DNA from: Aporrectodea caliginosa
Taxonomy: Eukaryota; Annelida; Clitellata; Crassiclitellata; Lumbricidae
Direction: 5' to 3'
Assembly: GCA_020284085.1 (NCBI GenBank)
Contig: JACEVL010000338.1
Span: forward strand, 564,562-628,561
Length of the DNA: 64,000 nucleotides
Position numbers and translations under genes: made by a program. The notes beneath the pieces are model-generated. The model searched no databases. It saw nothing but the letters and a program-made list of their open reading frames with translations, and was not told where the DNA came from. Within the stretch, counting starts at the first letter, position 1; every line of letters starts with the position of its first letter. Shown piece by piece: positions 1 through 12,268 of the stretch.

Positions 1-361
1 CAGAGGCTGTCGAAATTACAAGAACTATTGTCAAATAAAAGTCTCTTTATATACAAATTCATTTGTTTAAAAGACAAGCACTCCACTCTCTTCGATGAGA
101 AACTGTCTTCTGACGCTTCAGGTGAAATGCTGCAGGGTCTGTAGCTAAGCATTCTTAGGAGAGCATCCATCACCCTGGTCTGGGTGTCTAGACTCTAGTC
201 TCGTCATAGGTGTGTCAAGAATCGTTGCCAATCGGTCGCCATCTAAATGCCATGAATGAAACGCAATCAACCTAATTGTGACATCGGATATAAATGGAAC
301 ACCGACATAAAATTTATGACCTAACCATTATTCCTGACTCGCATTGCTCTCATGTTTTATG
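1..361. other. intron or flank, nothing recognised
   Basis: I see no coding exon, RNA gene or repeat in this stretch. It is AT-rich single-copy-looking DNA. It lies upstream of a mucin exon at 2744, so it is probably intronic if the gene starts to the left of the window. Confidence 0.4.
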
Positions 362-560
362 TAATTCTATTCTATTCTATTCTATTTATGGACTTATAAA
401 GCGCCTCTCGCAGTACAACCTAATCAGAAGCGCATCCAGTGCGAAGGGCCCCTCGAAAAAAGAAAAGTCTTAAGAGAACGAGCAGAAACAGTGGTACCCT
501 CAGATAACATTACAGCACGAGTTAAAGCAGGGAGGTCATTCCACAGCAAATGTCATGTAA
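362..560 (-). mobile_element. LINE 3'-end fragment with pentanucleotide tail
   Basis: A short run of ATTCT repeats is followed by a tract (GGACTTATAAAGCGCCTCTC onward) that recurs almost unchanged at 53470-53660. There it is again preceded by a longer run of the same pentanucleotide. A simple-repeat tail next to a conserved tract containing GCGCCTCT fits the 3' end of a non-LTR retrotransposon read on the minus strand. Only the extreme 3' end is present and no open frame remains. Confidence 0.6.
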
Positions 561-670
561 TTAGTCATGTATTTAGTAACATATAGCGCATCTCACAAGA
601 GTGGCCAATCAGTAGCGCTCCCATTGCGTGTACCCCAAAGAGAATAAATAAGTTTTGAGGATATATATGT

Positions 671-1732
671 TACAGTGAATGTGTATTATCAGGGAATGTG
701 TATATACCCTGAAATTTTCAGGGTAGATGCATATTCCCTGATTCACTCGGGGAATGTATACATTCCCTGAAAAAACCAGGGTATATACATATACCCTAAA
801 ATTTTCGAGTGATTTTATACACTTACCCTGACTACAATAACACATTAAGCCAGATTTTTTCAGGGAATGTATACATTCCCCGAGTGAATCAGGGAATATG
901 CATCTACCCTGAAAATTTCAGGGTATATACACATTCCCTGATAATACACATTCACATGCTTCAATGCTGAAAATTTCAGGGTATGTGTAACATCTACTGT
1001 TACATTTCACATATCTATACACATACCCTGAACATTTCAGGGTATGTGTAAACCGGCAGATTACCTTAACCGCCACATCTTAAGCGCGGTTCACAGAGCA
1101 ATTTCTTCATCTCTGGAGACGTCAGCATCCAGCAGAAGCTCGTTTTCTCTGAGTTTATATTTGTTTCTGCTTTGGTTCTGTTGCCGCTTCACCTGACGCT
1201 GGAGAGTTGTCTATACGGTCGAAGTATAATCTGCATGATCTCAACTACTGAGTTGATAGGCAACCTCAGCCGCGAGCTTTGTAGACAACGGACGAAGAGC
1301 ACAGTATTTGGTCAGATGATTTTGGTATACCATGATCCATTTGTGATGTCCACTAGGCATGGACTGCATATCAATCAGGTCCACTTCTCCACGTGAGCCA
1401 TAGTCCGTCATCACTCGTTATGTTGGCGCATACACTTGACAGCCAATACATAAAACAAACAGATGTACATGCTTCAAAGTTCTTGTGAAATGTCACAGTA
1501 GATGTTACACATACCCTGAAATTTTCAGAGTATGTGTATAGAAATCTGGCTTTATGTGTTATTGTAAAGCTTTTCAGGGTAAGTGTATAAAATCACTCGA
1601 AAATTTCAGGGTATATGTATATACACTGGTTTTTTCAGGGAATGTATACAATCCCCGAGTGAATCAGGGAATATGCATCTACCCTTAAAATTTCAGGGTA
1701 TATACACATTCCCTGATAATACACATTCACTG

Positions 1733-1734
<2 letters not shown>
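671..1734. mobile_element. foldback-type element with long inverted ends
   Basis: The left arm (about 671-857, continued at 965-1010) is the reverse complement of the right arm (about 1484-1734), with only scattered mismatches. The outer ends read TACAGTGAATGTGTATTATC and its complement. Within the left half, 860-953 is itself an inverted copy of 671-765, so that side can fold twice. The arms are built from short palindromic modules such as CAGGGAATGTATACATTCCC. No transposase is visible, so I call it a non-autonomous foldback-like element. A target duplication cannot be read because the right end runs into a TA microsatellite. Confidence 0.7.
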
Positions 1735-1789
<55 letters not shown>

Positions 1790-1793
1790 TATG
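1735..1793. repeat. (TA)n microsatellite
   Basis: About 60 bp of alternating TA abuts the right end of the foldback-type element. It may be the target into which that element inserted. Confidence 0.95.
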
Positions 1794-1811
1794 TATCCAG
1801 AAAGAATGGAA

Positions 1812-2330
1812 ACACGTAAAGAGCAAACCAAACCGATAGAGTACCAAATGATAGAGGACAAACCGATACAGACCAAACCGATAGAGTACAGGCCAAACCG
1901 ATAGAGTAAAAGCCAAACCGAAAGAGCACAAGCCAAACCGATAGAGTACACACCAAACCGATAGAGTACAAGCCAAACCGATAGAGTACACACCAAACCG
2001 ATAGAGTACAAGCCAAACCGATAGAGTAAAAGCCAAACCGATAGAGCACAAGCCAAACCGATAGAGTACACACCAAACCGATAGAGTACAAGCCAAACCG
2101 ATAGCCAAAGATACACAAGCCAAACCGATAGAGTACAAGCCAAACCGATAGAGTACAAGCCAAACCGATAGAGTAAAAGCCAAACCGATAGAGCACAAGC
2201 CAAACCGATAGAGTACAAGCCAAACCGATAGAGCACCGATAAGCCAAACCGATAGAGTAGACACACCAAACCGATAGAGTACAAGCCAAACCGATAGAGT
2301 AAAAGCCAAACCGATAGAGCACAAGCCAAG
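1812..2330. repeat. 20-bp minisatellite
   Basis: About 25 tandem copies of a unit close to AAGCCAAACCGATAGAGTAC, with regular variants (CACACCAAACC, AAAAGCC). The long open frames on the minus strand here are only the translation of this repeat. By comparison with unit 1, an Ig-like exon 2 would be expected just upstream of this position, but none is present. Confidence 0.95.
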
Positions 2331-2743
2331 GTAAGATTCGGAATTAGATAGCCATTATGAAGACGTATTAGAATATTGTGAAATAAAGTGCGCTATTACA
2401 TACAACATGTGTAACACCATGAGAAATGCAACTTTAATCCTTCTCGAATTTAAAACATAATAATAATTATAAACAATATTATTTCACAATGGTTGAGTCG
2501 TTAGCATTTCTTCTTCACTATTCCTATTTGTTCACATTACAACAATTGCCTGCTCACCTCAGTTTTTAGAGTTTCAAAAATGGACTACAATCTATAATAT
2601 GCAATTTAACTCAAAAAGTATTGGTTTATGATTTATGTATTCATGCTTCATCTTTAGAGCTGACCGATTCAATGGTTGTGAAAGAAGTTCAACTGAATTA
2701 AAATCGGAAAATACTGATACTCATCTTACATGTATTTTTTCAG
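2331..2743 (+). other. intron upstream of mucin exon u0
   Basis: Several short tracts here resemble, in the same order, the intron between Ig2 and mucin of unit 1 (about 11840-12268). Examples are the run around AAATAAAGTG near 2380 and the sequence just before the acceptor (ACTCATCTTACATGTATTTT against ACTCACCTGATTAATATTGT). The two introns therefore look paralogous. The acceptor is TTTTTTCAG, ending at 2743. Confidence 0.5.
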
Positions 2744-3517
2744 GATGTCCTATTACAACAACGGGCCAATCAACAACGCAAACAACAACAACGCAGCCGT
2801 CGACAACAACCTCTCTTAAACCTGAAACAACCACTCAGCCACAAACAACTACTTTTCTTCCACTTACAACTTCCACTCAGCCTCTTACTACTTCTCTCCC
2901 ACTTACAACTTCCACTCAGCCTCTTACTACTTCTCTCCAACTTACAACTTCCACTCAGCCTCTTACTACTTCTCTTCCACCTACAACATCCACTCAGCCT
3001 CTTACTACTTCTCTCGCACTTACAACTTCCACTCAGCCTCTTACTACTTTTCTTCCACCTACAACTTCCACTCAGCCTCTTACTACTTCTCTTCCACCTA
3101 CAACATCCAATCAGCCTATTACAACGACAACTCTTCCACCTACAACTTCCACTCAGTCTCTTACTACTTCTCTTCCACCTACGACATCCAATCAGCCTCT
3201 TACTACTTATCTTCCACCTACAACTTCCACTCAGCCTCTTACTACTTCTCTTCCACCTACAACTTCCAATCAGCCTCTTACTACTTCTCTTCCACCTACA
3301 ACTTTCACTCAGCCTCTTACTACTTCTCTTCCACCTACAACTTCCAATCAGCCTCTTACTACTTCTCTTCCACCTACAACATCCACTCAGCCTCTTACTA
3401 CTTCTCTTCCACCTACAACATCCAATCAGCCTATAACAACGACAACTCTTCCACCTACAGCAACCACTACAACATTGATTACCGCCACTAGTTCGCCTGC
3501 GATGTCAACTGTTACTA
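2744..3517 (+). CDS. mucin-type Thr/Pro/Ser exon, u0
   Basis: An internal exon of 774 bp (258 codons), entered and left in phase 1: acceptor TTTTTTCAG before 2744, donor GTAAGT at 3518. It opens with GCPITTTGQSTTQ, the same signature that starts every other mucin exon in the window. It then runs as a repeat of 13 codons close to TTSTQPLTTSLPP. Thr, Ser and Pro dominate, so dense mucin-type O-glycosylation of a secreted or surface-exposed stalk is expected. The single Cys near the start could bridge to the preceding Ig-like domain. Its repeat differs in sequence from those of unit 1 and units 2-4, although the 39-bp period equals that of units 2-4. The exon is open throughout. Its partner Ig exons, if any, lie left of the window or were lost. 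Confidence 0.8.
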
Positions 3518-3688
3518 GTAAGTTGAATTCACGGCATTTCATTTTCACTTCCTTTGTTCTGCTCTTTTGGAAAAATAGTTTGAATCATTTTACAAATTAT
3601 TAATGAAATTTGCAAACTGCTGCAGTGTATAGTTGAAAAATGGCGGTTTCTTACAGATTGCGGCTTAATGACTTAATCTTAAGGATTT

Positions 3689-5044
<1,356 letters not shown>

Positions 5045-5359
5045 GTTTCCAGTGTCTTCCGAATCTGAAGAACATAGCTGTTTACGAGGGACAACAGAAT
5101 ACAATAATGAATCTATCAACTGATCCAAACAACGTAAAATGGACGGTTAGATCAACTCAAGATGAATTAAGCACGTACACTTTCAGCAACTTTAACGGTT
5201 ATAGAAATCCCGCGTTGACTGGTCTCTACGACGTTAACCAGACCGGTCTAATTATCAAGGACGCGACTACATCTGGAAATCCGATATCAACAGCTGGGTT
5301 GTACATCGGACAATGCGTCAATACTACCAACAAAACAGGAGCCAAATTACTCGTCGTTC
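5045..5359 (+). CDS. Ig-like domain 1 exon, unit 1
   Basis: An internal exon of 315 bp (105 codons), phase 1 at both ends, acceptor TTTTCTAG and donor GTAAGT at 5360. It begins GFQCLPNLKNIAVYEGQQNT. Landmarks by codon are Cys4, an EGQ turn at 15-17, Trp33 (VKWTV), a tail motif STAGLYIGQC with Tyr87 and Cys91, and the closing strand GAKLLVV. This is the layout of a V-type Ig sandwich: strand-C Trp and a Tyr/Cys F strand. However, the usual B-strand Cys is replaced by a hydrophobic residue (around Met22), so Cys91 may pair with Cys4 instead. N-glycosylation sequons are NLS, NQT, NTT and NKT. It is nearly identical to the unit 2 and 3 copies. The Ig assignment is from pattern only. Confidence 0.8.
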
Positions 5360-5535
5360 GTAAGTTCCTTGGATAATTTGTTTATTTTATTTTATATCAT
5401 ATTTAGAGTATTTACGAGATGTGCAATTGTGCATGGTGGACAGAGGTCCACTGATTGAAAAGGGTTCACTCAGAGATGACTTACCATTGGTTTGAGGTGA
5501 GAAATCAGAGACGAATGAAAGACGTAGGAGGGAAG

Positions 5536-5635
5536 TAGGAGAGAGGGAGAGAGAGAGAGAGAGAGGCAGAGACAGACAGACAGAGACAGAGATAGAGCGA
5601 CAGAGAGATATATATACAGATAGAGAGAGAAACAT
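5536..5635. repeat. GA-rich microsatellite
   Basis: A purine-rich AGAG/ACAG run within the unit 1 intron. The Ser/Leu-rich minus-strand frames over it are not genes. Confidence 0.9.
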
Positions 5636-6335
5636 CCGAAGAACCGGTCAGGATAATTGATAACCACGTGAATCTTATATCATGCCTAATTATGGATGGA
5701 AGTAATCAATGCTCTTGACGTTGTTTAGATAAGTCGTTGGAAACGCTTTGATTATGGTTTATTACCATACGAAATTAAAGAGCGATTTTAGTTGTCTTCG
5801 GGCTATTAACAACAATTCACGAGCTAGACTCGAGTAAGCCTAAGTCCTGAAAGAGTAGGCCCCCTCTGAGCTTCATCACTAGGCCTACTCGCAATTCTCA
5901 AGCTACGACATACAAGAATATTTATTTTAGGGTAGATGGCTTCAAATGGATTAGATACTGATATCTAAAGTATACAACAAAATTAATAAATAAATTCATT
6001 GAGAAATCCAGATTTGTCACTTTATTCCGACGGTCTGTGATGAAGTCCTCTGCCTCGAATGTTTGCGAAGTTTTGGTCTTTTTATGTAAGAACTATATAA
6101 AAAATCTGTCTGATATCAAGCCGATAGTTCAAGACCTTGACGTGGGAAGGGCACATTTTTGTCATGTCTAAAATCCTCCAAGTGATGATCTGGTCTTCTG
6201 AACAGCTCACTGATGTGAGTTGTAGAGCCTAACAAGCGGACAATCTCTCACGCAGATCGTTTATAATAAGAATGTTATACACTGTATAAATGTCTGTACA
6301 CCAAAGTGCGGATATGCAATTGGTTGAATAAAGAA
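5636..6335 (+). other. intron, no recognised feature
   Basis: I found no coding exon. The last part (about 6240-6335) ends in GAATAAAGAATATACTTACT and a CTTA run, which looks like the 3' tail of a retroelement, but nothing upstream confirms this. Confidence 0.3.
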
Positions 6336-6356
6336 TATACTTACTTACTTACTTAC
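6336..6356. repeat. (CTTA)n microsatellite
   Basis: A short tetranucleotide run directly after an AATAAAG motif; probably the simple-repeat tail of a retroelement fragment on the + strand. Confidence 0.7.
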
Positions 6357-6399
6357 CTAACAGATTGTTTCCAAGAGGCAAATGTGCTTCGAATGAAAC

Positions 6400-6681
6400 T
6401 CACGAAATTATTCCAGAGAGAAATGAATATTCAACCTTAAATTTTCTGGAACACCCTAATGGAAGCTCACGGTTATGCGACCGTGGCCGCAGAGAGTAGC
6501 GAGATTGCTTGATCGGGGGTAACAATTTATGCAACACATGACGAGCATTGTGCCAGAATCTGGTATCCGCGTTGTTACAAACAGTCTCAAATGAGGGAGT
6601 AGATGGAGGTACATGTAAGTACCCTTGGCGTACCAGCCTCCGGATAATTCCCTCAAGGGCCTCTCGTTCCTGCCCTCTCGC
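6400..6681 (-). mobile_element. LINE ORF2 C-terminal fragment, proximal part
   Basis: The minus-strand frame reads HVLHKLLPPIKQSRYSLRPR followed by SHNRELPL, the type of sequence found at the C-terminus of non-LTR retrotransposon ORF2 proteins. It is the continuation of the reverse transcriptase fragment at 8127-8735. The two were one element before two hAT-type elements inserted between them. No complete open frame remains. Confidence 0.7.
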
Positions 6682-7711
6682 CAGTGGCATACCGAAAGGG
6701 GGCGAGTCGCCCCGGGCGGCACTTGTGTAGGGGCGGCAAAACAGGGTTGAAGAAAAAAAGATTGAATGTTGGATTAAAAATGAAAAAGTAGGAGTGAGAG
6801 AGAGAAAGAAAGGTAGAAAAGAAGGAAAGAAAGAAAGAAACCGTCACTTTGGTCAAGTCAGCTTGGCTTCCGATGCCGCCCCTAAGCCTCCGTTAGGGGC
6901 AAGCATCACTCTGAGAGGTCTACGTTAAACCCTAAACATAATTATAGGAAAGGAAGCAGTTTCTTTGTAATGTTTACTAAATATGAGCATATTATGTCCA
7001 TAATCCAAATAACCCAGTAAATAAAAGAAATTTTACAAAAATCTAAAATAGTGTTATTTTTCGTAAACAAAAATGGTGTCTGTCTTTAATTCGTTCATTT
7101 CCATTTGATGGTTCCGTTTGGTTCGCACTATATTATTTTTAACTGTAGGCTAACTAATGAGATAATAACTTCAAGAGCTTTACTGTGAGATACTATAATT
7201 GCTAATAACCAGTTCCTCTCGACCCACTCGTATTAACTACAGACACTCGCAATATTCATTTAATCATGCATTACGAATGAAAATGAATAAGAGGCTGAAC
7301 TAAGTGGGGCTGCATTTTGAAAAACACTTAAAATGTGGGGCTGAAGCGCAGAGAAAATCTAAAAAGACAAAAGTAGGTGGTACTGCAGCTATGCGCCAAT
7401 ATTTTGTTTCTTCTACCTCCGCAAATGAATTGACGAGTCAGCGACAGTCGCAACTCAATGACATATCTAGGCCTAATCATGTAGATTTCAGTCAATTGAA
7501 AGTATGGGCTATATATATACGCTAAAACGGATAATTTAAGAAATGTAGTGAAAAGTGATAAATTCAGACAAGCTATCAACGTCATCAAATAAACATTGTA
7601 GGCGTATTTGACTGCAATTTCTTACAGAAAATAACATATCAAAAATTAAGTGGCCAAGGGCGGCATTCTGGCCCGTCGCCCCGGGCGGCATTTCAGCTAC
7701 GTACGCCTCTG
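6682..7711. mobile_element. hAT-type DNA transposon, about 1.03 kb
   Basis: The ends are CAGTGGCATACCG on the left and, complemented, CAGAGGCGTACGTAG on the right. Both are followed inward by a GCCGCCCGGGGCGAC-type tract. The element is flanked by an exact 8-bp duplication CCTCTCGC (6674-6681 and 7712-7719), the size that defines hAT insertions. Near 7304 a short frame contains CGAEAQRKSKKTK, which may be a remnant of a transposase N-terminus. The element is otherwise decayed and non-autonomous. It interrupts a LINE fragment. Confidence 0.85.
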
Positions 7712-7722
7712 CCTCTCGCAAA

Positions 7723-8118
7723 CAGTGTTACCACTCCTATGTTTTTCCTCCAAGATCTATGTTTTTTTGTCTCGTCTATTTTTCTATGTTTTTTCCCAGA
7801 AATCTATGTTTTTTTTCGACGGAAGGTTCACTTGTTAAAAAAGGCACTTTTTTAGCAATTCGTATTGAAAAAGGGTTGTTTTTCCGTTTTACAGCAATTC
7901 TTAGTGGTGGGACGTGATAAATTTAGATTGCGATGAGGTTTTTTTTTTGCTTGTCAAGTTTTTTGTAAGAAGATTTCCGAAAACAAATTTGAGATCTGGA
8001 CGTTTTGGGGATTTTTGGACCAAATTTTACACATAATTCCTGAATATCGTGTCTATGTTTTTCTATGTTTTTTTAGCGGTTGTCTATGTTTTTCCAAAAA
8101 TTTTGAGTGGTAACACTG
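7723..8118. mobile_element. hAT-type MITE, 396 bp
   Basis: The terminal inverted repeats are CAGTGTTACCACTCCTATG and GAGTGGTAACACTG. An exact 8-bp duplication CTCGCAAA flanks it (7715-7722 and 8119-8126). The interior is T-rich and repeats the words TCTATGTTTTT several times, and it has no coding potential. Its target overlaps the target duplication of the neighbouring hAT element, so it landed immediately beside the earlier insertion. Confidence 0.9.
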
Positions 8119-8126
8119 CTCGCAAA

Positions 8127-8735
8127 GCCCCACCACACAGGAGAGCAGTACACCAATATATAGCATCATACCAACCGTAGTGGCACGAACAACATCAAAT
8201 AAGCTGACCCCGAGAGCCCATGCGACCTCAGGATCCGAAGTGCGCGAAAGGACTGCCTTGCTTTTATGGTCAGATGTTTAATGTGGCTGGAGAACTCAAA
8301 TTTCTCTGTAAGCTCAACACCCAGAATATCCAGAGTCTGCACCCGTGCGATACATTTAGAGGGGGGACCATACCGATGGTACCCCGGGGACGTGTGAAAA
8401 TTATCTCAATGGACTTGCTTGAGTTAAGGTTGAGGTTGCAACTCTTTGCTCATACACTAATGTGCTCCATCTCAGTGGTAGTGATACCTGATGCGGGGAC
8501 AGCGAGATAGCAATCATCTGCATATTTTAAAATGCGATTCCATTTATTGATTGGCTTTAAGACTAAGATTACAACTACACAATCCATCGGGCCCAAACCG
8601 GAACCTTGAATAATAATACTTGCATTTATTCTTGCAAGAGAAGATATTACACCACGAAACTTAGTACAGTAATTTCGATTACGAAGCAGATTCAAAATCA
8701 AATTAAAAATGTGATCAGGAATTGGAGACAAGTCT
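8127..8735 (-). mobile_element. LINE reverse transcriptase fragment, distal part
   Basis: On the minus strand, KYADDCYLAVPASGI contains the YADD catalytic motif of reverse transcriptases. It is preceded by SSLARINASIIIQGSGLGPM (the palm region before the motif) and followed by sequence typical of the thumb. The frame is broken. It continues at 6400-6681 beyond the two hAT insertions. Confidence 0.8.
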
Positions 8736-8779
8736 TATGCACAAATTCAAAAAAATTCTTGTGAACGGTGATATCTTCT

Positions 8780-9430
8780 GTTTTGGTCAAAACACACGAG
8801 TGAACATGAAATGTTTAGTTCCAGTTAATACTTTATGCATTATTGCATCCGTGTTCTTTATTCCAATCTGGAAAGTGGATAACACTGGATATCTTTTATG
8901 ATATTTCTTAACAACCAGCAGCAGGAACTGCTTCTGATCCTCGTTATTTGTTGGAAGCTTGTTATACTCGTACGTGAGTGCCACTCCACGCTCTGCTATG
9001 TAATTAACAACTCTTGTTGAGCTGGCAGTGGCCTTGGACAACGTGCAGTTACTCATCTTTTGGCCAAGTATCAATCTTGTTTGAAGGAAACTTGATGGAA
9101 CGCTCGTAATGCTGAAGAATTTTCTTTTCTAGAGTTACTGAATAAATCTTACAGTTGCTTCGAGCTGATCCAATGTTGTTCTCTTTAGTGAATGCTCGAT
9201 GCCAGTTTGTCCTGAGCAGCAACCATTTGGCTCTTGACATCAATGGAGACCTTGTCATCAAAGAACGCAAAAGCCAGAAATTCCTCAGACATCTGTCAGA
9301 GGAATTGCTGGCTTTTGCAGAGGTTGCAATTAGACATATCTGGGTCATCTCTGGTTCCAACGAAGACACATCTTACTATCTTCATGTACCGACATCAGAG
9401 CCAAACCTTACCCAGTATATTTAATTTTTA
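8780..9430 (-). pseudogene. decayed DNA-transposon transposase, C-terminal part
   Basis: The minus-strand frame has VNYIAERGVALTYEYNKL followed by EDQKQFLLLVV. The same motif (VNDCAERGVALI) is encoded near 15350 inside another transposon of this window. Upstream on the same strand, frames with KWLLLRTNWHRAF lie in other phases, so the gene is frameshifted. It is a relic of a transposase, not a host gene. No terminal repeats were found around it. Confidence 0.55.
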
Positions 9431-9439
9431 TTTCTCTAC

Positions 9440-9780
9440 TAATGTTTGTGTTCACGGTCATAACACTAGATCTCGGTTTAATCTTCGCTCTACATTCTGT
9501 AAAACTACTGTCAGACAATTTTCTGCTAGAGTAACTGATCCTAAACTATGGAACTCCATTGACCGTGGCATACGTTATCAGAGCTCACTCAATTCCTTCA
9601 AACAGGCTTATAAAAACACTTATTTAAATGACGTTGATTTTACTACTGCCTTGCCTATTTCTCATCCTAAGTTAATCGAACTGACTCATGTTTCTTTTCA
9701 AGTCCTATCTATTTGTTCCATCAAAGCGTGGAAAACCAGATAAGCCCCTTCGGCTTCTTCTCCCCACAAATCGATTTTTA
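9440..9780 (+). mobile_element. LINE 3'-terminal fragment
   Basis: The + strand frame reads HNTRSRFNLRSTFCKTTVRQ followed by FSARVTDPKLWNSID and a LNSFKQAYK tail, typical of the C-terminal segment of non-LTR retrotransposon ORF2. Only this 3' piece is present. Confidence 0.65.
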
Positions 9781-9917
9781 CTACTTAACCTGGACATTTT
9801 TTGGATGGACTAAGAGAAAGCATGACCACTGCCTCCAATAATATGAGATGGTGATATGGACACGACAATAATATTATTATATCCTTGTCCAGCGTCTGTT
9901 CTTAAAGCATGCAGGCA

Positions 9918-9918
<1 letters not shown>

Positions 9919-10008
<90 letters not shown>

Positions 10009-10076
10009 TCTCTCTTTCTTTCTCTCTGTCTCTCTCTCTCTCTGTCTGTCTCTCTCTCTCTGTCTCTCTCTCTCTG

Positions 10077-10107
<31 letters not shown>

Positions 10108-10250
10108 TTCTCTCTCTGTCTCTCTGTTCTCTCTCTCTTTCTTTCTCTGTCTCTCTCTGTCTCTGTCTGTCTGTCTCTGTCTCTGTCTGTCTCTTTCTCT
10201 CTCTGTCTCTCTCTGTCTCTGTCTGTCTGTCTCTCTCTCATTCAATATCT
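9919..10250. repeat. (TA)n followed by (TC)n microsatellite
   Basis: About 85 bp of TA, then about 245 bp of pyrimidine-rich TCTC/TGTC repeat. All long frames over it, on both strands, are repeat translations. Confidence 0.95.
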
Positions 10251-10259
10251 CTCATTCAA

Positions 10260-11450
10260 TATCTCTCTCACACTCAATATCTCCCCCTCAATCCAGTTGC
10301 ATGGTTTGTGCATGTACAATGTCAAGCAAAGCCTCTAGATCTTTTTTCCATTCTTCCCAGTTTATAATTGAGCACTTCTGATCCCTTTGCTTGTTCTCCT
10401 TATTTTCCTGAGATTTTCAGAGTTTTTGAAGGAACCTTTAACTTTCATTACAACATACTTCTTTATAAGCACACGAATACGTGCCTTTGCCCAAACTTCG
10501 AGGACATCACTGGCTGTGCAAATGCAAGCATCTGCTACTGTTTGCTTGGTTTTTTTATGTAATCGTAAAACAGTGCCATGATTTCATCTTGCTTTGTAGC
10601 TTTGTATTACAGAATGCTACCTGGCTTTAGTCACATAAGTCTCTTGGTATCTTCAACCTCACAGTGTATCTCATTAGCTAAGACCTAATGCAAGACTCTC
10701 CTGTCAAATGTAAAAAAGTACTATACTTGCAAAGATCAAGGTGACTAGATACAAACCATGCAAGCCTTAACATTTTATGGCATAATTTGCAAACATCAAT
10801 CACAATGACTGACCGCTGGTATCAATTACAGTTTAGCGTTAACTGTTCATGGTAAACTTTCAGAGCTGGTAGAGACCTCTAACTGGTATTATTTTGAACT
10901 GAAAAATTACAGATTGTTTTCTCATTTATAGAAACAAAACTAGAGGGTGCGCCATGAGAAAAGTAAAAGTTCAAAAATATGAACCACCCTAACCCAAGCG
11001 AAAGAGTAACTGAGCTAGTCGTTTAATAGCATTGCAGGGTCAAAATTGTGAGGGTAATGGCGTTTCCAACTATTATGCACTGTTGCTTGGCTGGACTATT
11101 AAAACGCCTCACAGTAATTAGATTTAGACATGACTGTAAACTATCAAAGGTCTGTTGCATGATAAGAAAGAAGCAGCAGAAAGAGTGTTCGACGGCTGAT
11201 TATTGGTTGAACTATTGGCTACAACCTACATTCTAGACAGCATCCATTTGTGTTACCAGTAAAGGATTTTAAAAACTTTATCTCTAGAGCCCTCTTTGCC
11301 TGTGATCACTGACAGAGTTCTGTTACCTCTTTTCATTTAGTTGTCTGGTTTATGCTTCGACATATAACTGATGTGCCACCTAGATTTATATCTTTTTAAA
11401 ATAAACGAATATATATATATGTATAATATTTTTTTAAATTTGTCTCACAG
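10260..11450 (+). other. intron upstream of Ig2, unit 1
   Basis: No complete element is recognised. The tract at about 11188-11218 (GTTCGACGGCTGATTATTGG onward) matches 62596-62626 of unit 4. In unit 4 that tract runs directly into the Ig2 acceptor. In unit 1 about 225 bp (11219-11440) is interposed, so an insertion close to the splice site is likely. The acceptor is TTTGTCTCACAG, ending at 11450. Confidence 0.5.
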
Positions 11451-11768
11451 GCATCCGTCCACAGTGTTCCTGTATTCCGGTCGATTATGCTTCCAATGTG
11501 TCGTGCAACTTCACTTACGGTGACAGCACTTATCATCCGATCTATCCGATTGTAACCTGGAAACTCAACGGAGCGTTCTTGGCATCGTATACGCTTCCGA
11601 GGACCAGGGTTGACCCGAATGTGTTCTATGCAGAATCAACAATTACTAGCAGTGGTGGAGATCCTGCGGACTATACGTGCGAACTGACTTTTGCTGCACC
11701 AACTGACATCCAATTTCCATACATCGCAACGAATGCACCGGAGTTCAACGACTCTTGCTCTATATCAG
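11451..11768 (+). CDS. Ig-like domain 2 exon, unit 1
   Basis: An internal exon of 318 bp (106 codons), phase 1 at both ends, acceptor TCTCACAG and donor GTGAGT at 11769. It starts GIRPQCSCIPVDYASNVSCN. By codon: Cys6, Cys8, B-strand Cys19 in SNVSCNFTY, strand-C Trp37 in PIVTWKLNG, the F-strand motif GDPADYTCELTF with Tyr75 and Cys77, and a late Cys103 before the donor. Cys19-Trp37-(D-x-x-x-Y-x-C)77 is the canonical Ig core. The three extra Cys suggest a second disulphide or links to neighbouring domains. The sequons NVS, NFT and NDS predict N-glycosylation. It pairs with Ig1 upstream and the mucin exon only 500 bp downstream. Confidence 0.85.
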
Positions 11769-12268
11769 GTGAGTTTGCTATAAAAAAATATTAAAAGAAC
11801 ACAACTTGTGAACATTTGAACACGTTTCCTGATTAAAAAATCATTTGCGCGAAGATTTGCAATAAGCTATAGACTATGAAGGGGTATTACAAGATTTCGC
11901 GTTTGTAAAATAAAGTGTAATATTATTTTGGGCATGTCTAAAAGAATGAGGAATGCAATTTGAATATCACATAAATAGACAATAGGTAAAGTTTGATAAA
12001 AGCTGCCGTTTATATTTCTTTCTTGTGCAGTAAGCTTACGCTGTGGCATACATAGTATCAATATAGTTGCCTGCTTGCTATAATTTCTTATGTTTTGATA
12101 TTGATCAAAAACTAAATGACTATGTAAGGAGACTTAAGAAATGACAGGTTCGTGGATGGAATATTAATGCTTCCTCCGTTGAACTGACTCCACAATGGAC
12201 ATTCAACAATATGCAATTGTATTTCAAATCTTCGAACTGTGAAACTCACCTGATTAATATTGTTTCAG

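Noticed and set aside
1635..2329. Three overlapping minus-strand frames with LSVWLVLYRFG repeats
   Set aside because: Because the 20-bp unit is not a multiple of three, all frames cycle through the same words; this is a minisatellite, not a protein.
9810..10381. Ser/Leu-rich and Arg/Glu-rich frames of 120-160 codons
   Set aside because: Translation of TA and TC microsatellites.
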